From Labilibaculum sp032125735 (GTDB lineage: Bacteria; Bacteroidota; Bacteroidia; Bacteroidales; Marinifilaceae), in contig JAQBBZ010000115.1 of assembly GCA_032125735.1 (NCBI GenBank), positions 1 through 10,796 of the forward strand: a stretch of 10,796 bases of DNA. The letters run 5' to 3'. Positions 1-7,737 of this stretch are shown here, piece by piece. Numbering within the stretch: position 1 is the first letter of the stretch; every line of letters begins with the position of its first letter. The notes below the pieces were generated by a model. That model saw only the letters and a program-made list of their open reading frames with translations, ran no database searches and had not been told where the DNA came from. A program made the position numbers and the translations under genes.

Positions 1-553
1 TACCACCGGCACAACCAACATATAATTCGCCTTCATCTTCCGAATCCATGTTTAGAAGGATATCACCATCTAAAACGTTGTTCTGAAGACCAAAAGCACC
101 GGTCATTCCAGTTTCTTCGTCAGAAGTAAATAAAGCCTCTACAGGACCATGCTCAATATTAGTAGCCTGAAGGACAGCCATTGCAGCAGCAACTCCCATT
201 CCATTATCAGCACCAAGAGTGGTTCCTTTTGCAGTTACCCAATCTCCATCAATAAATGTTTCGATAGGATCTTTTACAAAATCGTGAGCTGTATCTGCAT
301 TTTTTTGAGGCACCATATCTAAGTGACCTTGCAATACAACTCCTTTACGATTTTCGAATCCTGGAGTAGCTGGTTTTTTGATGATGATGTTTCCAACAGC
401 ATCTTTAATCGTTTCCAATCCCAAATCTTTTCCGAATTTCATCATGAAATCCTGAATCGCATCTTCATGCTTCGATGGGCGTGGTATTTGTGTTAATGAA
501 TAAAAGTTTTCCCAAATAGCCTTAGGCTCGAGGCTTAAAATTTCTTTGCTCAT
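1..553 (-). CDS. pepD: Aminoacyl-histidine dipeptidase (M20 family), N-terminal part, runs off the left edge
   Basis: This is the first 184 residues of a cytosolic metallopeptidase that cleaves dipeptides such as Xaa-His; family members are about 480-490 residues, so roughly 60% lies outside the window. The M20 zinc-site motifs are visible in order: GHLDMVP (His77 and Asp79), ADNGMGVAAA (bridging Asp116), SDEETG (Glu146 as catalytic base, Glu147 as metal ligand) and LNMDSEDEGELYVGCAGG (Asp170). The N-terminal LEPKAIWENFYSLTQIPRPSKHE block is also typical of PepD rather than of PepT or ArgE. There is no signal peptide, as expected for a cytosolic enzyme. The start at 553 is supported by a strong GGAGGA box eight bases upstream. 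The gene is followed on its upstream side by a 172-base gap and then the tail of the oxidoreductase gene in the same orientation. It looks like a housekeeping gene, not part of the glycan locus. Confidence 0.93.
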   Translation of the reverse strand, partial: MSKEILSLEPKAIWENFYSLTQIPRPSKHEDAIQDFMMKFGKDLGLETIKDAVGNIIIKKPATPGFENRKGVVLQGHLDMVPQKNADTAHDFVKDPIETFIDGDWVTAKGTTLGADNGMGVAAAMAVLQATNIEHGPVEALFTSDEETGMTGAFGLQNNVLDGDILLNMDSEDEGELYVGCAGG

Positions 554-561
554 TAGTATAT

Positions 562-567
562 TCCTCC
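562..567 (-). promoter_or_regulatory. Shine-Dalgarno box of pepD
   Basis: Read on the minus strand the sequence is AACGGAGGAATATACTA followed by the ATG at 553-551, giving a GGAGGA core with eight bases of spacing. It fixes the PepD start. None of the other genes in the window has a comparable box, which fits the generally weak use of Shine-Dalgarno pairing in Bacteroidota. Confidence 0.7.
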
Positions 568-725
568 GTTAAATTTTAGTGTAATATTATTCAAGAGCAC
601 TAAAGGTAGTATTTTTTAATAAAGCCGAAAAGGGAATTCGTAAAAGTGATTGTGAATTAAGGAATTTTAAGAATACATGATATATTGAAATAAGAATGGT
701 TTAGGAAATTGTCAATAAATCTATT

Positions 726-2072
726 TTATTTTGGGCTCTTTCCAGGTTTTGGAATTTCCTTGGAAATAGCAACAGGCCCAATCACATAAGATTTGGGTCC
801 CAAGTACAAATCAGAATTCATCATTTCTTCCCAACTTACTTCTTTTCCGGTATAAGCTGATATTCTTCCCATGATACCGGTAAGGGTTGATTCTGCGATT
901 TGGAAGGCCTCATTTACCGGTTTACCGGTTCGAATTGCCGTAAGCAAATCGATATGTTCCTGATCGTAAGGGTTTGTTGCCAGACGACTTAGATTAGAGC
1001 CATCCCCATTTCGGGGATAATCAAAAGTCCATTTTACAGATCCATCTGGATTGTATATCGTGTTTTCACAATTTGTAGCTCCCTTGGATCCTTGAATGCG
1101 ATCAGAAATTGAATTGCTGCAATCATTAATTTGACGGCACATGCTGTGATAATGAACCTCTTTATCGTATACGAAATCGACACTGAACAGGTCGTACTGA
1201 TCTCCTGTTATCCGCCGATGTCGTGCGCCAAAACCAAGAGCTTTTTCAGGATGTTTTCCTACAAACCAATTCACGGTATCTAAATTGTGAACATTTTGCT
1301 CTACAATATGATCGCCCGAAAGCCAGCACCAATTCACCCAGTTTCGAATCATGTTTTCCAATTCCGACCAATCGGCACGTGGGTTTCTGTGCCAGAGCTT
1401 ACCCACATTGTAATAACTGTTGGCTGATACAATATCACCAATTTGGCCATTGTTGACTCTGCGGAAAGTTTCCAAATAATCTGCCTGATGTCTTTTTATT
1501 GTACCTGTAATAACGGATAGACCAAGCATTTTGGCTTTTTCGGCTGATACCATAACCGAACGAACGCCTACAGGATCTACAGCTACAGGTTTTTCCATGA
1601 AGACATGCTTTTTAGCTTTTACACATGCTTCGAAATGTTGTGGTCTGAAGTGTGGAGGCGTTGCAAGAATCACAATATCTATGTCGCAATTCATCAGTTT
1701 TTCGAAGGAATTGATACCTGAGAAACATTTGTCGGGCGAAATTTCAATTCCTTTTTCTTCTTTAATCTGTTTTCTACAGGCTTCTACCCGGTCTTCAAAA
1801 ACATCAGCCAAGGCAACAATTTCAACATTGGGCCCGGCGTTTAAAAAGTTTAATGCTGCACCGGTTCCGCGGTATCCACAGCCAACTACTCCAGCTTTTA
1901 AAAGTGGTCCATCAGGAGCTTTTTCCAACATAGGAGGGAAGGCGTATTCTCTTTTCTCTCCAGATTCGCATGATGTAAGAAGGGAATTCATGCCTATGGC
2001 TCCAATTATACCTGCTGCAGTTGCATTCCGTAAAAATTTCCTTCTGCTGTTCTCGAATTCGGTGTTATTCAT
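726..2072 (-). CDS. Tat-exported Gfo/Idh/MocA-family oxidoreductase, probable lipoprotein
   Basis: A 448-residue NAD(P)-dependent oxidoreductase of the glucose-fructose oxidoreductase / inositol dehydrogenase / MocA family. Residues 9-14 (SRRKFL) form a twin-arginine motif, followed by a hydrophobic stretch and LLTSC with Cys35 as a possible lipidation site, so the enzyme is probably exported folded and may be membrane-tethered. The Rossmann dinucleotide site is GVVGCGYRGTG at residues 61-71. The family EKP motif is at 160-162 (FMEKPVAVDP), and GDHIVEQNVHNLD at 253-265 contains the conserved histidine (His262) in the usual catalytic region; the C-terminal half is the expected alpha/beta substrate domain. 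Known Tat-exported members such as Zymomonas Gfo carry tightly bound NADP and need no free cofactor; the same is inferred here. It starts 21 bases after the cytochrome gene and is probably co-transcribed with it and the HTCS. The substrate cannot be read from sequence; the GH109 glycosidase branch of the fold is possible but I see no signature for it. Confidence 0.88.
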   Translation of the reverse strand: MNNTEFENSRRKFLRNATAAGIIGAIGMNSLLTSCESGEKREYAFPPMLEKAPDGPLLKAGVVGCGYRGTGAALNFLNAGPNVEIVALADVFEDRVEACRKQIKEEKGIEISPDKCFSGINSFEKLMNCDIDIVILATPPHFRPQHFEACVKAKKHVFMEKPVAVDPVGVRSVMVSAEKAKMLGLSVITGTIKRHQADYLETFRRVNNGQIGDIVSANSYYNVGKLWHRNPRADWSELENMIRNWVNWCWLSGDHIVEQNVHNLDTVNWFVGKHPEKALGFGARHRRITGDQYDLFSVDFVYDKEVHYHSMCRQINDCSNSISDRIQGSKGATNCENTIYNPDGSVKWTFDYPRNGDGSNLSRLATNPYDQEHIDLLTAIRTGKPVNEAFQIAESTLTGIMGRISAYTGKEVSWEEMMNSDLYLGPKSYVIGPVAISKEIPKPGKSPK

Positions 2073-2093
2073 GTTATTTTTTTTACGCAGGAG

Positions 2094-3494
2094 TTAATTT
2101 GTATGTTCTTGTTGTATTTTTGGTTTCCATTCGCAAACTACACGGAAACCAACATCATTGCAATCGGAATACCACCAGATACTTTTGGGGATTTGAGGAT
2201 CGGTTATCATCCATTTATCATGTTCGGTATGATCTTTAAACTTCCAAAGCAGTTCATGAACAGGGCTTTTAAATGATCCTCCTTTGATTAGATATTCGGT
2301 TTTTTCACCTGTTATTACCATATCAAGGCAAAATTCCCGAACATTGCCAAGCAGGTTTAAAATTCCATATTTATTTGGCAAAACCTCTTCTGGCGTGCCT
2401 GTTTTCCCATTGCTGTTTTTTTCCCAGATCACGTAAGTGTCAATTTTCCCGCTCGGTTTTTGAAATAGATTTAGAAAAATATTTTTTGCTGTATAATCTG
2501 ACGTTTTACCACCAAAAAAGAATTCTTCATTCTCATTGGTTCCGACAGCGTATTCCCATTCTGCTGCGGTTGGCAAACGATATGTTTTTCCTGTTTTTAA
2601 GCTAAGCCATTTGCAGTACGTATTGGCCGCATGCCAGGTCATGGTAATTGCGGGTCGGTTTCCCATTCCCCATCCTTGCGAAGGATCTCCAAAGGGTGGG
2701 GTTGCACCCGAAATGGCATCAACATCAGCATTGGTTTCGGCACGACCTTCAGATTCGGTTTCACTCATAAATGCTTGGTATTCATTCCAGGATACCTCCG
2801 TTTTTGCTATAAAAAAAGATTGGTCTATTTCTTTAACTGCTGGTAGGGCTATCATTTCAAAAGCAATAGAAGTTCCCGGGATATGTTCTGTGAAATTCTT
2901 GAAATCGCTTAGTTCTGCAGCTTGGTTATATTTTGTTTCGGTGTATTGGGTTTTTAAAAAATCGAGGTTCCCATTGTGTGATTTCTTTTCACCATGTCCA
3001 ACTCCTAAATGACAATTGATACAATCCAAATCAGCCAGATTGTTTTTATAGTAAAGATGTGCTTCATCACCTTTTTTTGATAAATGCAAGGGAAATAAAT
3101 TTTGGTGACAGTTGATGCAGGACTCTGTGAAAGTGTGATTCTTTGCCTGTTCGCGTGTTGATTTTTGCTCCCAGTTAATTAGATTGGTATCCTTACACCA
3201 ATAGGAGTAGAGGTCTTTGGAACCTGCTTTAATTTTTTCGGGCCAATAAGCTATATGTTCTTTGGGTGGTAAGTGGCAATCAATACAGTGCACTACAACT
3301 CCACTTTTATTGTTATGGTGCGAAGATATTCTCCACTCATTATCTGAATGAGTATGCACATGACAGGACATGCAATATTCATCCGATGAGCTTGAATGAT
3401 CTATACCTTTTAAACTTGTAATAATTACAAGTGCAAAAAGAAAAGACAAAAGGAGGAACAGAAGAAATTTATGTTGATGCCGGAATTTACTCAT
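2094..3494 (-). CDS. NapC/NrfH-like tetraheme cytochrome c fused to a SUMF1/FGE-like domain
   Basis: A 466-residue fusion protein. Residues 9-28 are a single hydrophobic segment (uncleaved anchor or signal). Four CxxCH heme-attachment motifs follow: CMSCH (41-45), CIDCH (70-74), CINCH (126-130) and CINCH (158-162), the number and spacing expected of the NapC/NirT/NrfH group, which passes electrons between membrane quinol and periplasmic partners. Residues about 208-455 form a SUMF1/FGE-sulfatase fold, with FEMIALPAV, the FFIAKTEVSWNEYQAF block, RPAITMTWHAANTYCKWLS, YRLPTAAEWEYAV, YGILNLLGNVREFCLD, LIKGGSF and the C-terminal DVGFRVV. Formylglycine-generating enzymes have two catalytic, copper-binding cysteines just after the GGSW block; here the corresponding stretch is GGSFKSPVHELL with no cysteine, so formylglycine formation is unlikely and the domain is probably structural, ligand-binding or a different redox partner. 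The gene starts 7 bases after the HTCS stop and no Shine-Dalgarno box is visible, which suggests translational coupling. Cytochrome assignment is firm; the role of the fusion is unknown. Confidence 0.9.
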   Translation of the reverse strand: MSKFRHQHKFLLFLLLSFLFALVIITSLKGIDHSSSSDEYCMSCHVHTHSDNEWRISSHHNNKSGVVVHCIDCHLPPKEHIAYWPEKIKAGSKDLYSYWCKDTNLINWEQKSTREQAKNHTFTESCINCHQNLFPLHLSKKGDEAHLYYKNNLADLDCINCHLGVGHGEKKSHNGNLDFLKTQYTETKYNQAAELSDFKNFTEHIPGTSIAFEMIALPAVKEIDQSFFIAKTEVSWNEYQAFMSETESEGRAETNADVDAISGATPPFGDPSQGWGMGNRPAITMTWHAANTYCKWLSLKTGKTYRLPTAAEWEYAVGTNENEEFFFGGKTSDYTAKNIFLNLFQKPSGKIDTYVIWEKNSNGKTGTPEEVLPNKYGILNLLGNVREFCLDMVITGEKTEYLIKGGSFKSPVHELLWKFKDHTEHDKWMITDPQIPKSIWWYSDCNDVGFRVVCEWKPKIQQEHTN

Positions 3495-3501
3495 TGAAAA
3501 G

Positions 3502-6500
3502 TTAGTTGATTGAATCGTCTGGGATTAAATTATTGGAAGCTCTCTTTGATTCATGTTCCAGTTTGTATTGTTTGGGAGACTTCCCATATTCTTTCTTGAA
3601 ACATTTGGAAAAATATTTAGGATCGTTAAAGCCTACTCGAAAAGCTATTTCTGATATAGTGAAATTGTGATTGATTAACAAAGGGATAGTCTTTTGCAGG
3701 CGAAATGAACGCATGAAATCTACTAATGTCTTGTCGGTTAAGGACTGGAATTTTCGATAGATGTTGGAATAGCTCATGTTTAAACTCACGGCTAGTTCTT
3801 CCAATCTAAACTCCGGATCCTCAAAGTTCTTTTCCATTTCCAAAAGAACCGATTCAATGAATTTTTCGTCTGGTGATTCTACTTCCAGTTTTTTGCAATC
3901 TGTAAGAATCACAGCACGATATTGCTCAATAATTCTTTTTTGAGCATCTAAAATGTTGTTTACTTTTAATAAGAGCTCTTTTACATTAAATGGTTTGTTA
4001 ATGTATTCTATCGCACCAAATTTTAGACCTTCCAGTTTAGAACTTGTCGTGTTTTTTGTTGTCAGTAATATAATTGGAATGTGACGGGTACATTTCTTCT
4101 CTTTTAAATTTTTGCAGAGTGTAATTCCGTCCATGATTGGCATCATTACATCACTTAAAATGATATCCGCTTTGTAATCAGACAGGCAGTCCAAAGCCTC
4201 CTGTCCGTTCTGTGCAACTCTTACATTGTAGAAAATCTTAAAGCTATCTTCCAGAAACATCAACATTTCATAATTGTCTTCAACAATCAAAATGTTTTTT
4301 TTGTTTTCATCAGGGATCAATTCTCTTAATTCCTCATTTAAATTTGAAGGCAGAATAGGATTTTCATTCATTTCTTCCTTGTTGAATTCATGATAGGCAA
4401 ATTCTTCTTGGCTGAAATGCTGATTACCAGTTGGTATTGAAATGGTAAATGTTGTTCCTTTATGGAGTTCAGATTCAACAGTGATCTCACCTTTGTGCAG
4501 GAGAATTAATTCTTGACTTAAAGCCAGGCCAATTCCAGTTCCGCCAATTGCTTTTCCATCTTTCGATTGATAGAAAAGATTAAATATATTTGTGAGTTCA
4601 TTGCTTGGTATACCAATGCCGGTATCGGTTATTTTTATTTCTAACTTACTTTCTTCAATATTCTCGTTTACGTGTATTATTATTTTTCCTTCCCGAGGAG
4701 TAAATTTGAAGGCATTGGCCAAAAGATTATAAATTACATGTTCTAATTTTTGACGATCGTACCAAAGCATAATTTCTTCTTTTTCAATTCCTTCTACACT
4801 AAAATCAATTTGCTTGAATCTGGCATGCTCCATAAAAGAAAGGGCGGTTTTGTTAATGTCTTTTATAATATTATTCTCGCTAACGCTGATTTTCAATTTT
4901 CCCAATTCTTTATTTCGTACGGTCATCAATTCCATTGCAATCCGCGATAATCGGTTGGCATTGTTCTTAATAACCTGCAGGCGCTGTCGAAGCAAGAGAT
5001 TCCCCTCTGCGCGTTCAATCATATTTTCGATGGGTGATAAAATCAAGGTTAACGGCGTTTGAATTTCGTGCGACATTTTCGCGAAGAAATTCATCTTCAA
5101 TTCATATAATTCTTTGTTCTTTTCATTTTGAAGTTCTTTTAAATACAGTTTTTTCTTTAATCGTGCCCACATAACGGAGTAACGAATTATAAAAAAGCTG
5201 ATGATTATAAACAGAATTGTATAAATCAAATAAGCCCACCATCTTAACCAAAATGGGGGAAGAATTTTAAGCTCTATTGTTTGAGTCTGAATATCCCAAA
5301 TGTTTCTCTTAGTTCCTGCTTTTACTTCAAACGTATAATTGCCATAAGGGATATTGGTATAAGTAGCTACCCGCGTGTTTTCGGTTGTGATCCAATCTTT
5401 ATCGAATCCGTTTAGTCGGTAAGCATAAAAATAGTTTGGATCCAGATGATCGTTTATTACCGAGAATTGAAAAGAAAAAGAGGTTTGCTTATGATTGAGC
5501 TTTAACGTTTTGATTTGCTCTATACCAACGGACAGTTGCTCAGGAATTATTTCTTCCGCATCTCGGTTAACAATTTTAAGCTGATTAATGCGAAGTCGTA
5601 ACTCCATTTTTGTTTTTTTTATTTGGGAAGGATCAAAATGATTTACTCCTCCCACACCTCCAAAATAGAGGACACCATCTTTATCTTTGGCAGCACTTCC
5701 TGAAAGAAAGCGATCTTTTAAAGTTCCATTTTTCCACGAATAAAAATAACTGTGACCTGTAGTAAGGTTTAGATGAGAAATACCATTTATTCGTGAAACC
5801 CATAAATTTGAGCTGTCTACAGCAATTACAGCTGCAACTCCGTGAATTTCGTCATCACTAAATCCGATAATAGGAACCGTTTTTTTCTTCTTTGTATTAA
5901 ATTTAAAGAGTTTGGAATAAGAATTTACAAAGTAGAAATTTCCTTGATGATCCGAAGCACCATGAGTAATGCTATTCTCAGCTTGGTTTTTAGTATTTAT
6001 TAATTGAAAGGGGATAAAAGAAGAATTTTCCAATGTTTTTTCCTCCTTGAATAAGAATAATCCCCCTTCACTCATTCCAATCCAAATCTGGTTATTTTTA
6101 TCTTCCAAAAAGACTTCAGATATATTTCCCTTAAGGGCATTTTTATTGTGGGGAAAAAAAGCTGTTTGTTTGCCCGATAGCGAGTAAATGGATATTCCTA
6201 CATTGCTGCCAACCCAAATCCGATTTTTACTGTCGATGAATAAAGCCCTGATATCAGTCGCCACCTGTCCGGCCTTATTTACTGCTTTTATCGATGAGAA
6301 TTTATTTGTCTTTGTGTTGTAATGGATTAATCCGTTAAGGTAAGTTCCAATCCATTTGTTTTGGTTTTCATCCTCAATCATGGCTTGGATGTAATTCCCC
6401 GTCAGTCCATTGGCGGTGTTGGTTTTTGCAATGAATTGCTGAATGGCTTTTCCTGTTTTATCAATAATAGTGATTCCTTCTCCATCGGTACCAATCCATA

Positions 6501-7611
6501 GATTTCCATTCTCACATTTTAATAGGGATAGAACTCTTGTTGGGGAACCCGAAAGACTGCCACTATAATACCCAAAAGTTGATGATTCACTGGGTAAGAT
6601 ATTGATATTGCCATAATTTGTGAAGATCCAAATGTCGTTGTTGTTTGTTTCTCCCAGTCCTATAATCGTATTGCTCTGTAATGAAAATTTATTGGTTTTA
6701 GAATGAGTGTAGCTGCTCACCTTTTTTGATTTCGGATTCACCTGGTAAAGTCCGCCACCATCCGTACCTGCCCAAATGATTCCTTTGCTGTCGCAAAAAA
6801 TGCGAATGATCATATTGGTTGGAACAAAATGTGAAGGTTTGGCCTTATTGTAAAAATGTTCGTAGGTTTCTGTTTCTAAATCATAGACAAACAATCCGTA
6901 AAGTTCTGTTCCAATCCAAAGATTTCCATTTTTATCGCTGGTTAAAATGATCGTGTTAAAGGGATTACTGAAAGGCCCTTTTAGTTCTGTTAGGGCCATC
7001 GTTGATGTATTTCCCTTAAAGATCCGACCTTTGTTGGTACTGAACCATATCAGATTGTCTTTTCCTTCAACAATAGAGGTAATGGTTTCACTGGATGAGT
7101 AAATATCAAATCTGATAATTGTTGAATCAGCAAGAGATTGACCGATTACCGTTCCAAAATTGCTGCCTAACCAAATTCTCGACGAACCAATGTTAACAGA
7201 TTCCAGTGTTTGATGCTCCGCTAACATGCTGATGTTGGAATATTGCGGCGAAAATTTTTCGGATGGCATCAGTTTGGATATAGAGCCTTTTTTAGATACA
7301 CACCAAATGTCGCCATGGGAATCCTTCGATAAGCTCAGTATTGAGGCTGGAAATACCTCTTTACCAAATATTTCACTGTGCGAATATGGTCGGTAATCAT
7401 AACCATCAAAGCGCAGAATACCTAAACTTGAATTAAGCCACAGATAACCCAGCGAATCCTCAACTACGCTTGTGGCAATAGTTTGCTGTCTGCCAACTTC
7501 GGCTTTTACATGGATAAAGTTGGTAGATTCATCTGCATATGAAAAGAGATAAGTATTGCAAGCCAGAAAAATTAGGATAAGCTTAGGTATTTTTGTGTGG
7601 ATTTTAAGCAT
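3502..7611 (-). CDS. Hybrid two-component system sensor/regulator (HTCS) of a glycan utilization locus
   Basis: A 1369-residue one-protein sensory pathway that detects a ligand in the periplasm and activates transcription in the cytoplasm. Residues 1-26 are a signal peptide or N-terminal anchor. Fourteen Reg_prop-type blades, recognisable by NLWIGT-like cores (for example GNLWIGTELYGL near 230 and GNLWIGTDGEGI near 370), run from about 50 to 660, enough for two seven-bladed propellers. A Y_Y_Y domain follows at about 705-780 and a membrane helix at about 788-812. The cytoplasmic part has HisKA with MSHEIQTPLTL (phospho-acceptor His848), an HATPase domain with NLLANAFKF (962-970), DTGIGI (996) and GGTGIGLAL (1023), a receiver domain with Glu1111/Asp1112, phospho-acceptor Asp1154 in LSDVMMPIMDG, Thr1184 and Lys1206, and an AraC-type double helix-turn-helix at about 1270-1355. 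All catalytic residues are present; the usual Arg/Lys after HE[LI] is Gln851. It is divergent from the lipoprotein and SusC genes, which are its likely targets, and lies immediately upstream of the cytochrome gene. Confidence 0.97.
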   Translation of the reverse strand: MLKIHTKIPKLILIFLACNTYLFSYADESTNFIHVKAEVGRQQTIATSVVEDSLGYLWLNSSLGILRFDGYDYRPYSHSEIFGKEVFPASILSLSKDSHGDIWCVSKKGSISKLMPSEKFSPQYSNISMLAEHQTLESVNIGSSRIWLGSNFGTVIGQSLADSTIIRFDIYSSSETITSIVEGKDNLIWFSTNKGRIFKGNTSTMALTELKGPFSNPFNTIILTSDKNGNLWIGTELYGLFVYDLETETYEHFYNKAKPSHFVPTNMIIRIFCDSKGIIWAGTDGGGLYQVNPKSKKVSSYTHSKTNKFSLQSNTIIGLGETNNNDIWIFTNYGNINILPSESSTFGYYSGSLSGSPTRVLSLLKCENGNLWIGTDGEGITIIDKTGKAIQQFIAKTNTANGLTGNYIQAMIEDENQNKWIGTYLNGLIHYNTKTNKFSSIKAVNKAGQVATDIRALFIDSKNRIWVGSNVGISIYSLSGKQTAFFPHNKNALKGNISEVFLEDKNNQIWIGMSEGGLFLFKEEKTLENSSFIPFQLINTKNQAENSITHGASDHQGNFYFVNSYSKLFKFNTKKKKTVPIIGFSDDEIHGVAAVIAVDSSNLWVSRINGISHLNLTTGHSYFYSWKNGTLKDRFLSGSAAKDKDGVLYFGGVGGVNHFDPSQIKKTKMELRLRINQLKIVNRDAEEIIPEQLSVGIEQIKTLKLNHKQTSFSFQFSVINDHLDPNYFYAYRLNGFDKDWITTENTRVATYTNIPYGNYTFEVKAGTKRNIWDIQTQTIELKILPPFWLRWWAYLIYTILFIIISFFIIRYSVMWARLKKKLYLKELQNEKNKELYELKMNFFAKMSHEIQTPLTLILSPIENMIERAEGNLLLRQRLQVIKNNANRLSRIAMELMTVRNKELGKLKISVSENNIIKDINKTALSFMEHARFKQIDFSVEGIEKEEIMLWYDRQKLEHVIYNLLANAFKFTPREGKIIIHVNENIEESKLEIKITDTGIGIPSNELTNIFNLFYQSKDGKAIGGTGIGLALSQELILLHKGEITVESELHKGTTFTISIPTGNQHFSQEEFAYHEFNKEEMNENPILPSNLNEELRELIPDENKKNILIVEDNYEMLMFLEDSFKIFYNVRVAQNGQEALDCLSDYKADIILSDVMMPIMDGITLCKNLKEKKCTRHIPIILLTTKNTTSSKLEGLKFGAIEYINKPFNVKELLLKVNNILDAQKRIIEQYRAVILTDCKKLEVESPDEKFIESVLLEMEKNFEDPEFRLEELAVSLNMSYSNIYRKFQSLTDKTLVDFMRSFRLQKTIPLLINHNFTISEIAFRVGFNDPKYFSKCFKKEYGKSPKQYKLEHESKRASNNLIPDDSIN

Positions 7612-7642
7612 GATGAATTTGGTTCTAAATTTGGGTTGATAG

Positions 7643-7650
7643 CAAAAATA
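7643..7650 (-). promoter_or_regulatory. Candidate -7 promoter element for the HTCS operon
   Basis: On the minus strand the sequence reads TATTTTTG, an exact match to the Bacteroidota -7 consensus TAnnTTTG. Transcription would begin near 7636 and leave a leader of about 25 bases before the HTCS start at 7611, a sensible arrangement. No clear -33 TTG was found at the usual distance, and AT-rich DNA gives chance matches, so this is a weak call. Confidence 0.35.
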
Positions 7651-7707
7651 CTGATATCTATGAATTCATCACTACCTAAATCGAATAAAATTAACAAATT
7701 CAAATCT

Positions 7708-7729
7708 CCCAACATACTCTATGTTAGGG
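7708..7729. promoter_or_regulatory. Imperfect palindrome, candidate operator
   Basis: The sequence CCC-AACAT-ACTCT-ATGTT-A-GGG has five perfectly paired bases on each side of a five-base loop and an outer CCC/GGG pairing interrupted by one unpaired A. It ends nine bases before the first copy of the direct repeat. It could be part of a regulator site or a chance structure. Confidence 0.3.
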
Positions 7730-7737
7730 TGATGTGA

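Noticed and set aside
554..725. Possible transcription terminator between the oxidoreductase gene and pepD
   Set aside because: I found no stable GC-containing stem followed by a T tract on the minus strand; only short AT-rich partial repeats are present.
726..2072. GH109-type NAD-dependent glycosidase
   Set aside because: The fold and Tat signal would fit, but I could not see a signature that separates GH109 from other Gfo/Idh/MocA proteins, so I kept the general family call.
1531..2097. 188-codon open frame on the plus strand opposite the oxidoreductase gene
   Set aside because: It mirrors a well-supported gene on the minus strand, its translation shows no recognisable domain, and it has no ribosome binding site or promoter.
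2130..2873. Active formylglycine-generating enzyme / sulfatase maturation
   Set aside because: The two catalytic cysteines after the GGS block are missing and no sulfatase gene lies in the window.
2536..3012. 158-codon open frame on the plus strand opposite the cytochrome fusion gene
   Set aside because: It overlaps the heme and SUMF1 coding region, and its translation has irregular composition without a motif; it is an antisense shadow.
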